In this document: piece by piece, positions 8,765-17,148 of the stretch | How positions within the stretch are numbered: the first letter of the stretch is position 1 | How the letters are laid out: each line of letters begins with the position of its first letter | NCBI GenBank assembly: GCA_900772775.1 | Contig: CAAGRW010000134.1 | Location: 55,518 to 119,517, forward strand | Direction: 5' to 3' | Origin: Candidatus Rifleibacteriota bacterium | GTDB lineage: Bacteria; Vulcanimicrobiota; Xenobia; Xenobiales; Xenobiaceae | DNA: 64,000 bases | Notes under the pieces: model-generated | Database searches by the model: none | Seen by the model: only the letters and a program-made list of their open reading frames with translations | Told to the model about the DNA's origin: nothing | Program-made: the position numbers and the translations under genes

Positions 8765-10270
8765 ATGACTAACAAGAACACGTTTCGTTTTGCTACTTTC
8801 GCTGCAGTAGCCAGCTTAGGTTTAGGCTTGATGATCTCCGGCTGCGGTGATGGCGGCTCCACTACTCCTAACCCCTTAAACGCCAAATTCGGCCAAGTCA
8901 CTTTCAACTACAACGTATTGGCTCAGACCACTGCTAGAGCCGATATCGCTGAAAATATCGCCACTGTAAAATACGTTTTCTTCGGTGTAGAAAATGGCGC
9001 TCGCTTCATGGAAGAGCCCGTTGCTTACAATTTCACTCACGGTGAAAAAGATGCCGAGACCGATGTTACCGTTAAGAACGTCAATCTCGATGCTTCCGGC
9101 GTAATCGCTGCCTACTACGACAAAGATGGCAACCTCGTTGCTATGGGCGAAGATGTTATCGAATTCGATGCCGAAGGTAAAGAAGTTGTCGAGACTCCCG
9201 AAGTAACCGACTTCGCTAACGCTACCTACAGCATGACCGCTAGCCAGTACGTTATCGCTCCTAAGGACGAAACCGTTATCGGTCTTACCGCCGTTGCCGG
9301 TGACAAGACTTACAACGTAACTCCTTTCGTAACCATCAGTGGTATCGACGAAGCTATCTTGGCTTATGTCCAGGATACCAACCAAGGCGCTACCTACCAG
9401 GGCGCTGAGTACGGCACCATCGCCGCCAACACCATTAAGGCTACTGTAAACGGCACCGAGTATGCTATCGACAAGCCCATCTACGTAACCGACCAGACCC
9501 CCAACGCCATCAAGATTGTGGCCGACCAGGTTGACGGTAAAGACGTAACCACCGTTGCCGCTACCGAAGAAGCCAACGAAGCCCTCACCGTAGTATTGGC
9601 CGGTGAAAAGAGCATTCTCGCTAACGAGAAAGCCGTAGAGCTCACTGCTGAAGGCAAAGACGCTCTCTACTATGCCGTAAACGAGCAGCCTATCGCCGTT
9701 ATCGCTACCGGTTACACCAACGTAGAGGGTAAAGGCCCGCAGCCCGAAGGTATTGAGAGCGAAATCGAAGACCTCAGCAAGATCACCCTCGTTTCCGGCA
9801 CCGAAGCTACCGCTAAGGCCGAAGGTTTGAACCTCATCGCCGCTGCCGAAGGTAACACCGTCGTCACCGCTACTTACAAAGTAGACGACGAAACCACCGT
9901 CGAGAGCACCAACAAGTTGGACGTCAAAGTTGTCGGCGCTGACGAGAACCTCGCTTTCTCCAACACTGAGACCAAAGCTTTCATGACTGATGTCAAAGTA
10001 GACGCTGAAAAAGACCAGACCTTCACCATGGCTGTTGCCGGTAAAGCTACTTTAGACGTAGACGCTACTTCTTACGTCAGCGCTCCTATCGAGTACACCG
10101 CTGAGGAGTATCCCGCCATCGTAGCCGTTACCGAAGAAGGTATCACTTACGCTCAGACCGAGGGTAAGAACGAGTACACTCTCACCGTGGCCAAGACCGC
10201 TGCTCCTGAAGAAGCTGTCGAAATCACCGTTGATGCTACTTCCTTCGACTCTATCGAAGTTACCAAGTAG
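8765..10270 (+). CDS. Abundant acidic lipoprotein, first member of a four-gene paralogous array
   Basis: About 501 residues from ATG 8765; a TTG 12 bases upstream is an alternative. The start is chosen because it aligns with the next paralogue: both have the lipobox Cys at residue 27 (LMISGC here), followed by a Gly/Ser/Asn/Pro linker. The body is Glu/Thr/Val-rich and beta-like. It begins with a module shared by all four lipoproteins (TVKYVFFG, then IAAYYDKDGNLVAMGEDVIEF) and later has Ig-like strands. Codon choice is strikingly biased to C-ending codons (GAC, AAC, ACC, TAC), like dnaK and unlike the neighbours, which suggests very high expression. Probably anchored to the envelope; function unknown. 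Confidence 0.75.
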   Translation: MTNKNTFRFATFAAVASLGLGLMISGCGDGGSTTPNPLNAKFGQVTFNYNVLAQTTARADIAENIATVKYVFFGVENGARFMEEPVAYNFTHGEKDAETDVTVKNVNLDASGVIAAYYDKDGNLVAMGEDVIEFDAEGKEVVETPEVTDFANATYSMTASQYVIAPKDETVIGLTAVAGDKTYNVTPFVTISGIDEAILAYVQDTNQGATYQGAEYGTIAANTIKATVNGTEYAIDKPIYVTDQTPNAIKIVADQVDGKDVTTVAATEEANEALTVVLAGEKSILANEKAVELTAEGKDALYYAVNEQPIAVIATGYTNVEGKGPQPEGIESEIEDLSKITLVSGTEATAKAEGLNLIAAAEGNTVVTATYKVDDETTVESTNKLDVKVVGADENLAFSNTETKAFMTDVKVDAEKDQTFTMAVAGKATLDVDATSYVSAPIEYTAEEYPAIVAVTEEGITYAQTEGKNEYTLTVAKTAAPEEAVEITVDATSFDSIEVTK

Positions 10271-10330
10271 TAATTTCTACTTACACTTCATCTAGGTTGA
10301 GTTTGTAGCTTAGCCTAGTTTGAACTGAGA

Positions 10331-10370
10331 ATAGCCTCCGGCTTCTACTGAAGCTGGAGGCTATTTTTTT
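10331..10370 (+). terminator. Strong intrinsic terminator
   Basis: A 14-base stem with a single wobble pair (ATAGCCTCCGGCTT with AAGCTGGAGGCTAT), a 6-base loop and a run of seven T. It ends the first lipoprotein gene. Confidence 0.9.
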
Positions 10371-10516
10371 GCTTTATTGTGTGAAGTTTTTTTTATAAAA
10401 AAGTAAAAAATGCCGAAAAAAGGACGTTTCTCTTTTGCTGGTGAAAAAAGCTAGGAGCGTCCGCTGTGAAGCGGTTCTGGCTATTTTTTCTAACGAAAGG
10501 TTTTGTCTTTTTACAT

Positions 10517-12190
10517 ATGCTTAACAAAAACACGTTTTGTTTTACTGCTTTTGCAGCGGTCGCTAGCTTAGGTTTAGGCTTATTCGTTTCCGGTTGCGGC
10601 GACAGCGGCTCTACTAGCCCCAACCCTTTAACGCCGACAACTAAAACTTATAAGGCCGTTTTTAATTACAATGTGTTGGCTGCTTCAACCGCTAAGGCTA
10701 CTGATATAAAATCCGAAATCGTTACTGTCAAATATGCTTTTTATGGCCAAATTGACGGCCAAAACTTTATAAACGGCCCCGAAACCGATCCTTCTTATAT
10801 TCAAACTTTTACTCACGGCGCAGAAGCTGTAGAAAAAGAATTTACAGTCAATAATGTCGATCCGCAAGCTACTTCAGTAGTGGCAGCTTACTATGACGCT
10901 GAAGGCAACTTAGTGGCTGTTGGTCAAAACGATATTTCTTTTAACGAAGATAAGGTTGCTATCGTAGCTGAACCTGAATTAGACGAAGTCGCTGACGATA
11001 GCATAACTTTTACCGCTAGCAAATACGTTATACCTTTGCAAGATACTGTGCTAATGTCTCTTAAAGCTATAGCTGCCAATAAATAATACGATTTGAGCGC
11101 TTTTGCCGAAATTAGCGGTATAGACGAGGCGGTGCTCGAAAAGCAAGAGGGCAGCTTAGAGGGCCTTACTTACAAGGGCATAAAATATGGCACTATTGAA
11201 GGTGGTACTATTACTGCTACTATTGGCAACACTAAGACCGTTATCGCCGATCCTATTTATGTTACCGACCAAACCCCCTCTGCTATTAGGGTAAAGCCTG
11301 CTTCAGTTGAGGGCCATGATATTTTTGCCGATAGTGATTACAATGGCCAAAAGTATTATATGCAATACGTTGACGAGAAGTGTTTACTTAGCCATTACCC
11401 GTACATAAAGTACCACGCCAATTCTTCCAAGAAACAATACGATCCAATCTACTATTACATTAACGATCAACCTTTTATCGTTTATGCCACCGCTTACACT
11501 TCCGAAGATCCTACCAAAGGGCCTACTCCCACTATTAAAGATGGACAAATTGGTATCAATATTACCGACGATCCTAACGTTAAGCTTTTAGATGTAGAAT
11601 TTTCCGATCCCGAGTATATGAAAGCGCTTGGTTTCAAAATTCAGGCTAGTATAGTCGATAAAACTAAAGTGCATGCTAGTGGCGTAAACTCTTATAACTA
11701 TGGTGACGATTACCAAATAACTGCCCAATATGGACAAGGCGACCAAGCTATAAAGAGCGATCCTATAAGGTTAATCGTCGAAGCTGAAGGCGTGAATAAT
11801 GAAGTTATTCAGTTTGCGGCTATAGAGGAAGGCCAAGAACCTACTTTCTTTGTTCCTTATACTATCGAGGCTAAGAAAACTAAGATCGACTTTAAGATGA
11901 AACTTATGGGCATTTCTAGTGTGCTTATTAGCTTTGATGGAGGAGAATCGGTGCCTTTTTATACCGATCCTTTGGAAATTCCCACCGATGTAATTGCACC
12001 TGATCAGTATCCTGATGTTGTCAAGCAAACTGAGTTCTCCAACTTGATTTATAAACAAGATGAACCTGGACTTAATGCCTACACCTTAAAAGCTGAAGGT
12101 GAGCTGGAAGCTAATAAAATAGTTAAGCTTTACGTTGAAGATGTGGAAAGCGCTCCGCAATACTCTTTCATATCTATTACCACTTATTAG
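10517..12190 (+). pseudogene. Second lipoprotein paralogue, interrupted by one in-frame TAA
   Basis: From ATG 10517 (a GTG at 10466 is less likely) the sequence encodes a signal peptide with lipobox LFVSGC at residue 27, nearly identical to the first paralogue. Similarity continues until a TAA at 11084-11086. The same frame then resumes at once with YDLSAFAEISGIDEAVLE, aligning with YNVTPFVTISGIDEAILA of the first paralogue, and runs to a stop at 12190. The TAA replaces exactly one aligned codon (Thr in the paralogue). No other frameshift or stop is seen, so the lesion is a single nonsense change. There is no ribosome site for the downstream half; a TTG at 11093 is only a theoretical start. 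Codon use is ordinary, unlike the first copy. Confidence 0.75.
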
Positions 12191-12215
12191 AGTGATAGTT
12201 CGCTAAATTAACTAT

Positions 12216-12253
12216 AAGCGGTTGTACTTCTTGTAAGTACAGCCGCTTTTTTT
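12216..12253 (+). terminator. Intrinsic terminator after the interrupted lipoprotein gene
   Basis: A 14-base stem with one wobble pair (AAGCGGTTGTACTT with AAGTACAGCCGCTT), a 5-base loop and an eight-T tail. Confidence 0.9.
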
Positions 12254-12465
12254 ATTGGAAGGCTTGGCAGGAGGGAGGGCGCCTTGTTTGAAAATGTATC
12301 GGTTATTATTTATAAATTGCCCCGGGGTGGCTTTTTTTTGCCAAGTCGGCGGCGCTTGTCTCTTGTAAGCTATTTTTCTGGCTGAAAGGCTGAGAAACGG
12401 TTCACGAATTTTTCGCGTCAAAAGCGCGGTTCAACTCTTTCTATCTCTGAGAGGAACAAATAAAT

Positions 12466-14079
12466 ATGGCTAAGTCCGCCTATAAGAATCTATACGGCTT
12501 TACTGCTTTTGCGGCTGCCGCCGGTTTGGCTTTGTGCTTAACTGCTTCCGGTTGCAGTGATGATACTTCCGATCCCAATCCTTTTGCGGCCAACCTCGGT
12601 ACTGTCACCTATAACTATACTAAAGCCGTAGCTAAAGCTGCCGAGCTTCCTTCTACTGCTGTTAAAGCTACTTACACTTTTAGTGCCGGCGACGCTTTAG
12701 TCTATACTACCAGCGCTCCTATCGATACTATTACTGACGAAGAAGCCGCTGCTGGCGAATCGGTTGTCCGTACAGTTACTATCGAACAAGTACCTGCTAG
12801 TGCTGACAAAGTTTCCGTTATGTACTTTAATAGCGAGGGCACTCCCGTTGGTTTGGGCGTAGATAGCCTCGACTGGACTTCCACTACTACAGGTAAAGCC
12901 GCTGTTGTAGATCAGCCCGATGTCATAGACAGCACAACTATCGCTGCTCAAATTGTGGCCAAGCAAATTGTTCCCCAATTAGTAGCTTCCGCTCCTTGCG
13001 TAGACAAGGGCAACTACGTTTGGGTAAAGCCTGTTATGGCTTACACTAATAGTTTAGGTCAGTCCGTCACCTTTGATCTTAGCGGTTTTGCTACCTATTC
13101 TTTGAATAAAAAATATGCCGATCAGCCCACTTATTTAGAAGAAGCCAAATATGCCTATTATATGGGCAACAAGGCCGATTCTTTAGTAGCTGACGAAGAC
13201 ACTACCGAAGATGATACTACTGGCGAAGACACTGAAGCTACTGCTAAAGTAAGCGCTGCCGAAGCTACTCCCGGCTATTATAAAGCTGTTGAATATGGCC
13301 AGCAGGAAGTTAGCGTATCTCTGACCGGTTTGGAAGCTTTGGGCGAATTGGCTCCTCTTACTGTCTATATTAGCGACGCCAAACTTGCTGGTGTAACTAT
13401 CGATGGTGAAGATGATGTTTACGTTATCGCTCCCGATTACGATTTCGGTCAGGAATCTGTGACTGTCTCCGGCGTAAGCACTGCTGCTATTCCTTTTAAT
13501 ACTGCATCTTTCCAAGCTGTCGGCGAATATGTTGGCACCAACGGCCCTAGCTTCACTACCGATGCCAGCCAGTATGTCAACTGGAATATTGAACAGAGCG
13601 AAGGCGTTACCGCTACTCAAGACGCTTTGGGTCACTATGTAGTTACTTCCAAAGCTACTTCTTTGAAAGATATTGCTATAACCGCTCAGTCTAAAGGTAC
13701 TTCCGACAAAGTCACTTTGCACTCTCTGCCCGCTAAAGCCGATATTAAAGTCAATATCGATAAAGAAATGACCTTGGATACCGTAGAAAATGGTACCGTT
13801 GAAGGTTTCTTCAAAGTTACGACTGCTGAAGGAGAAGTAGAAACTTCCAGCTTCAATGTTCCCAACTATGGTAAAGTCAAGATCAAAAATGTCGAGTCTG
13901 ATAGAGCCGAGAGCAAACCTGAAGTAGCTAAAAATGAAAATGCTAACGGCATTTACATTAGTCTTGACAAAGAAGAGCCCGGAAACGAGGTTTCTTTCGA
14001 CGTTATTTACAAAGATGGTAAGAAAATCAACAAGACAGTTTCCACTACCGTAACTGTTGTTGACGTCGAAGATGTATAG
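12466..14079 (+). CDS. Lipoprotein, third member of the array
   Basis: 537 residues. The signal peptide contains GFTAFAAAAGLALCLTASGC with the lipidated Cys at residue 30, similar to the first two members. The first about 120 residues carry the shared module (VKATYTFSAGDALVY, then VSVMYFNSEGTPVGLGVDSL). The middle has an acidic Asp/Glu/Thr insert (about 243-265) and the remainder is beta-rich with Lys/Glu-rich strands. The ATG follows GAGAGGAAC. It is flanked by terminators on both sides and is therefore monocistronic. Function unknown; a cell-surface or periplasmic location is inferred from the lipobox. Confidence 0.75.
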   Translation: MAKSAYKNLYGFTAFAAAAGLALCLTASGCSDDTSDPNPFAANLGTVTYNYTKAVAKAAELPSTAVKATYTFSAGDALVYTTSAPIDTITDEEAAAGESVVRTVTIEQVPASADKVSVMYFNSEGTPVGLGVDSLDWTSTTTGKAAVVDQPDVIDSTTIAAQIVAKQIVPQLVASAPCVDKGNYVWVKPVMAYTNSLGQSVTFDLSGFATYSLNKKYADQPTYLEEAKYAYYMGNKADSLVADEDTTEDDTTGEDTEATAKVSAAEATPGYYKAVEYGQQEVSVSLTGLEALGELAPLTVYISDAKLAGVTIDGEDDVYVIAPDYDFGQESVTVSGVSTAAIPFNTASFQAVGEYVGTNGPSFTTDASQYVNWNIEQSEGVTATQDALGHYVVTSKATSLKDIAITAQSKGTSDKVTLHSLPAKADIKVNIDKEMTLDTVENGTVEGFFKVTTAEGEVETSSFNVPNYGKVKIKNVESDRAESKPEVAKNENANGIYISLDKEEPGNEVSFDVIYKDGKKINKTVSTTVTVVDVEDV

Positions 14080-14102
14080 TTTCTTGTAATTCTTACGATA
14101 TA

Positions 14103-14150
14103 AAAGGTGGCTGTCTCAGCTCTAACAATCTGGGGCTGCCCCTTTTTTTT
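14103..14150 (+). terminator. Intrinsic terminator after the third lipoprotein gene
   Basis: An imperfect stem (AAAGGTGGC side with GCTGCCCCTTT) is followed directly by eight T. Confidence 0.65.
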
Positions 14151-14243
14151 AGGCTAACATTATTTTGTTAAAGGCGGAAAAATATCTGCTTTAGCAAAAT
14201 TTGAGGGGCTTTGATACTACATTTTCACCAGAAAGGAATATCT

Positions 14244-15686
14244 ATGCGCAAGTTTTTTCTTAACAAACGCTCTTGGAAAGTTTTAGTAGCTTTTCTTATG
14301 GTGTTGGGCTTTTGCACTGTCTTAAGCGCTTGCTCCGACGATGATGAGCTGGCTAATCCTTCTCGCGCTTCTATTTTGGTAACTCACGAAATTTCTTCCG
14401 GTAAAGTAGCGGCTTCGGCTCGTGCTTTAGGTTCCGATATTCACAGTGTGATTTACTATTGCTACAACAGCCAGGGCGTGCGTACTTTTGGACCGGCTCA
14501 GTTGGTAAAAGCTCACCAAGTGCTTTTGCAAGCTGTTCCGGTAGAATCTACCTCTATTGGTATGACCTACTACAATAGTGATGGTAAAGCTTTGGCTTAC
14601 TACAGCCAGCCTGTCAGCTTAAAAGTAGGCCAAGTCTACGAAGTGACCAATCCCGAGTGGAAATACCTTGACGAAATCGACAATATGGTCGGCTTAGAAA
14701 TTGCTCAAGACGAGATGCGTTTGCATACTGGCGACGAGGCTATTTTCTACGCTTTGGCTTTATTTAAAGATGCTGAAAGTGGCAAAATCTATCCTCAGCT
14801 TTTCACCGGTATGTGTGATTGGAAGAGCAGCAATACTAAAGTTGCTTCTTTAACTAAACAAACCGATGACGGCGAGAGCACTTTAGGCAATGGTAAGTTC
14901 TATACTTTGGCTGCTGGCAGCGCCGACATTAGCGCTTCTTTCCAGAAATATACTGATACCGTAACTTTAAATGTTACTGACGCTGATATTACTGAAGTTA
15001 AATTTGCGGAAACTGACATTACTTTGCCTTTAGGTTTGCCTTCTTACGAGTGTCCTTTGATGGCTACTTGGTCTGATGGCGAAACTACCGACGTAAGTTA
15101 TCAGAGCAACTGGAGCTCTAGCAATATTGATCGCGTTTTGGCTAGCTATGGCGCTATCTTCCCTAAAGCTTGCCACGAAGAAGAGGAACAGCCTACTACT
15201 ATTACCGCTACTTGCACTTCCAATGGCAATAGTTATCAGGCTCAGTGCAAAGTAACTGTAGTTGAAGGCACTTTCAAAGGTTTAAGCGTCTCTCTCGACC
15301 CGGAAACTCTCTATGTTGGTGGATCTAGCTTCATTGATGTCTTTGCTAAGTTTGCTGTCAATGGCATAGAGAAAAACTATATAATCGGTGACTCCGGTTC
15401 TTATACCGTAACTTCTTCCAATCCTGAAGTAGCCGCTATAGATTTTTATGGCATGACTATTGAAGGTTTGGCTGTCGGTACTACCGACTTAAGCGTAAGC
15501 TTTGAAAATGGAGACATTAAAGATTCTACCAAGACTACCGTTTCTGTAGTTGAGCGCGGTTCTTCCGATGTTTCTGGCGATCAGGACGAAACCGGCGACA
15601 ACACTGGTGACAATACTGGCGACGAAGGTGGCGACGGCTCTGACGAAGGTGAAGATGGCGGCGACATTGATATTGGCAACCTGTAA
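14244..15686 (+). CDS. Lipoprotein with Big-2-like Ig domains, fourth member of the array
   Basis: 480 residues from ATG 14244, which has AAAGGA upstream at good spacing. Lipobox TVLSAC, Cys at residue 30. The N-terminal module resembles the other three (SVIYYCYNSQGVRTFG, IGMTYYNSDGKALAYYSQPV). It is followed by Ig-like domains of the bacterial Big-2 type, with patterns such as WKSSNTKVASL, LAAGSADISASF and VTSSNPEVAAIDFYGMTIEG. The protein ends in an acidic Asp/Gly/Glu/Thr repeat tail. Big-2 domains are common in surface proteins, so an extracytoplasmic adhesive or structural role is plausible but not shown. Confidence 0.75.
   Translation: MRKFFLNKRSWKVLVAFLMVLGFCTVLSACSDDDELANPSRASILVTHEISSGKVAASARALGSDIHSVIYYCYNSQGVRTFGPAQLVKAHQVLLQAVPVESTSIGMTYYNSDGKALAYYSQPVSLKVGQVYEVTNPEWKYLDEIDNMVGLEIAQDEMRLHTGDEAIFYALALFKDAESGKIYPQLFTGMCDWKSSNTKVASLTKQTDDGESTLGNGKFYTLAAGSADISASFQKYTDTVTLNVTDADITEVKFAETDITLPLGLPSYECPLMATWSDGETTDVSYQSNWSSSNIDRVLASYGAIFPKACHEEEEQPTTITATCTSNGNSYQAQCKVTVVEGTFKGLSVSLDPETLYVGGSSFIDVFAKFAVNGIEKNYIIGDSGSYTVTSSNPEVAAIDFYGMTIEGLAVGTTDLSVSFENGDIKDSTKTTVSVVERGSSDVSGDQDETGDNTGDNTGDEGGDGSDEGEDGGDIDIGNL
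15595..15666 (+). repeat. Short tandem repeat encoding an acidic Gly-Asp tail
   Basis: Near-identical 12-base units (GACAACACTGGT, GACAATACTGGC, GACGAAGGTGGC and related) encode repeated Gly-Asp-Asn-Thr or Gly-Asp-Glu-Gly units at the C-terminus of the Big-2 lipoprotein. Confidence 0.6.
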
Positions 15687-15714
15687 TTCGCTTGTTTAAG
15701 CTTCAATAAGTCAT

Positions 15715-15759
15715 AAAAAATTGAGCCCTCTGCTTTTTAGCAGAAGGCTCAATTTTTTT
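15715..15759. terminator. Bidirectional terminator between convergent genes
   Basis: The inverted repeat AAAAAATTGAGCC..CTGCT/AGCAG..GGCTCAATTTTTTT has A and T flanks on both sides. It serves the lipoprotein gene (plus) and the radical SAM gene (minus). Confidence 0.85.
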
Positions 15760-15768
15760 AGTTATTTA

Positions 15769-16875
15769 TTACTTATCTTCAACTTGCCAGCGCTCTAAGC
15801 TGCCGGGAATTTCGGAACTAAGTCGCTCCAAAATAGCTTGCATAGCTTCGCACATAATGGTTTGCTGATCCGGGTTGCCGCTAAGCTGACGCTCCCAAGC
15901 GCAGCCGCCACGACAGAAATGGAACCATTTGCAAGAACGGCAATTGACGGGAATTTGGGCCCAGCGGCGGAAAAATTCAATAGCTTTGGGCGAAGTCATC
16001 AGCTCTTTTAAGCTGTGCTGATGGATATTGCCTAAGCAAAATTCTTTCATGCCGGAAAATTCGTCGCAAGGATAAACATCACCATTGTGAGCAAATCCTA
16101 CAAAGTGAGAGCACTTGCCTTGCAATTTGCAATAGTGTGGCGTATGGCCGGCCAATTTGCGTGAAATTTCGGAGAGAATGCGTACTCGGAAGTTGGGGTT
16201 GCCTATAGCTAACCAACGATCCAAAACTCGCATAATGAAATCTTTGTATTGCTTGCCGCTGATCTCTACTTCGAAATGGCCTTCGTGAAAGCGAGTTGAA
16301 GGGACGAAGTCCATCTCTTTGACGCCATTGCTTTCGAACCAATCGACCAATTCTTCTGCGTGGTCTAAGCCTCGGGGAGTAAGTACAGCCGAAACGCGGG
16401 GATTGATACCCACTTTGCGCAAATTGGTAATGCCTTGCCATACGGCATCAAAAGTGCCCTGACCGGCTTGAGCTCCGGCTCTGTAGACACGTTGCTGATT
16501 GTGTAACCAAGGCGGGCCGTCCAAACTGACAGTAACGGCAAAGCCTCGCTTAGCTAAAAGATCGGCCCACTCGTCATTGATAAGAGTGCCGTTCGTTTGC
16601 AAGCCGTGGTAGACGGTACGTCCGGCAAAATACTGATCGACTAATTCCATCGCTTTGGCAAAGCGCTTGACGCCGTAAAGAGTAGGCTCGCCACCAAACC
16701 ATAAAAGATGGATAGGCCCTTGAGTATTTTGGGCTACCGCTTCGAGGGATTTTTCTAACGTCGCCTGATCCATAAAATAACCAGAGCCCAGCTTCCCATC
16801 CTGACAGCAATACTTACAGGCGAGGTTGCAGGACTCGGTTAATTTAAAGACTGGCCTTAATTGGCCGGAAATCAC
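15769..16875 (-). CDS. Radical SAM/SPASM peptide-modifying enzyme
   Basis: 368 residues. The radical SAM motif is CNLACKYC (Cys16, Cys20, Cys23). The barrel contains HLLWFGGEPTL and SLDGPPWLHNQQR. The C-terminus has a SPASM region with many Cys: HFVGFAHNGDVYPCDEF, GNIHQ, then CRSCKWFHFCRGGCAWE and a final Cys near CEAM. This layout is shared by anaerobic sulfatase maturases and RiPP-maturing enzymes. No sulfatase gene is nearby. Instead the GTG start overlaps by four bases the stop of a 30-codon peptide gene ending in a CxCW motif, so peptide modification is the better inference. The organisation resembles two-gene radical SAM peptide systems; the exact subfamily needs a profile search. Confidence 0.8.
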   Translation of the reverse strand: MISGQLRPVFKLTESCNLACKYCCQDGKLGSGYFMDQATLEKSLEAVAQNTQGPIHLLWFGGEPTLYGVKRFAKAMELVDQYFAGRTVYHGLQTNGTLINDEWADLLAKRGFAVTVSLDGPPWLHNQQRVYRAGAQAGQGTFDAVWQGITNLRKVGINPRVSAVLTPRGLDHAEELVDWFESNGVKEMDFVPSTRFHEGHFEVEISGKQYKDFIMRVLDRWLAIGNPNFRVRILSEISRKLAGHTPHYCKLQGKCSHFVGFAHNGDVYPCDEFSGMKEFCLGNIHQHSLKELMTSPKAIEFFRRWAQIPVNCRSCKWFHFCRGGCAWERQLSGNPDQQTIMCEAMQAILERLSSEIPGSLERWQVEDK

Positions 16876-16964
16876 GCTTTAACCCAGCAAACGCAGTCTT
16901 TTTCTTCGGGATCAGCATTGATAGCTGCAGCGATTACAGCATTAACTTCTTTGGTCTCTGCCAT
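16872..16964 (-). CDS. Short precursor peptide (30 residues) for the adjacent radical SAM enzyme
   Basis: The ATG at 16964 has a strong ribosome site (AAGGAGA, 6 bases before). The product begins MAETKEVNAVIAAAINADPE and ends EKDCVCWVKA. The N-terminal two thirds would be a helical, Ala-rich leader; the last ten residues hold two Cys, a Trp and a Lys, typical acceptor residues for radical SAM chemistry. The stop codon TGA overlaps the GTG start of the maturase, implying translational coupling. It is the whole coding content between the maturase and the upstream gap. A TACAAT -10-like sequence lies at 16981-16986 (minus strand). Confidence 0.75.
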   Translation of the reverse strand: MAETKEVNAVIAAAINADPEEKDCVCWVKA

Positions 16965-17061
16965 TTTGATTTCTCCTTATATTGTAGGCGGCGGGGTTGA
17001 ATAAAAAAGCAACCTCGTGTATTAGGCCTTCAGGTGTTTGCTTTTGGAACAAAACAGCTCC

Positions 17062-17138
17062 GAAGACGGTTTTTCCGCCTTCGCTTCTAGAGGAATGCGC
17101 TCCTGCTTAGGCTCTTAGGGCTTGACCTTGGCAGGAGC
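17062..17138 (-). terminator. Pair of inverted repeats after the permease gene
   Basis: GCTCCTGC (17099-17106) pairs with GCAGGAGC (17131-17138), and GAAGACGG (17062-17069) with CCGCCTTC (17075-17082). They follow the minus-strand permease stop, so a terminator or mRNA-end structure is likely, though no long U run follows. Confidence 0.4.
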
Positions 17139-17148
17139 ATTTGACGCT

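Noticed and set aside
11093..12190. Treating the second half of the interrupted lipoprotein as an independent gene with a TTG start
   Set aside because: No ribosome site, no signal peptide, and it continues the upstream frame and homology without a gap.
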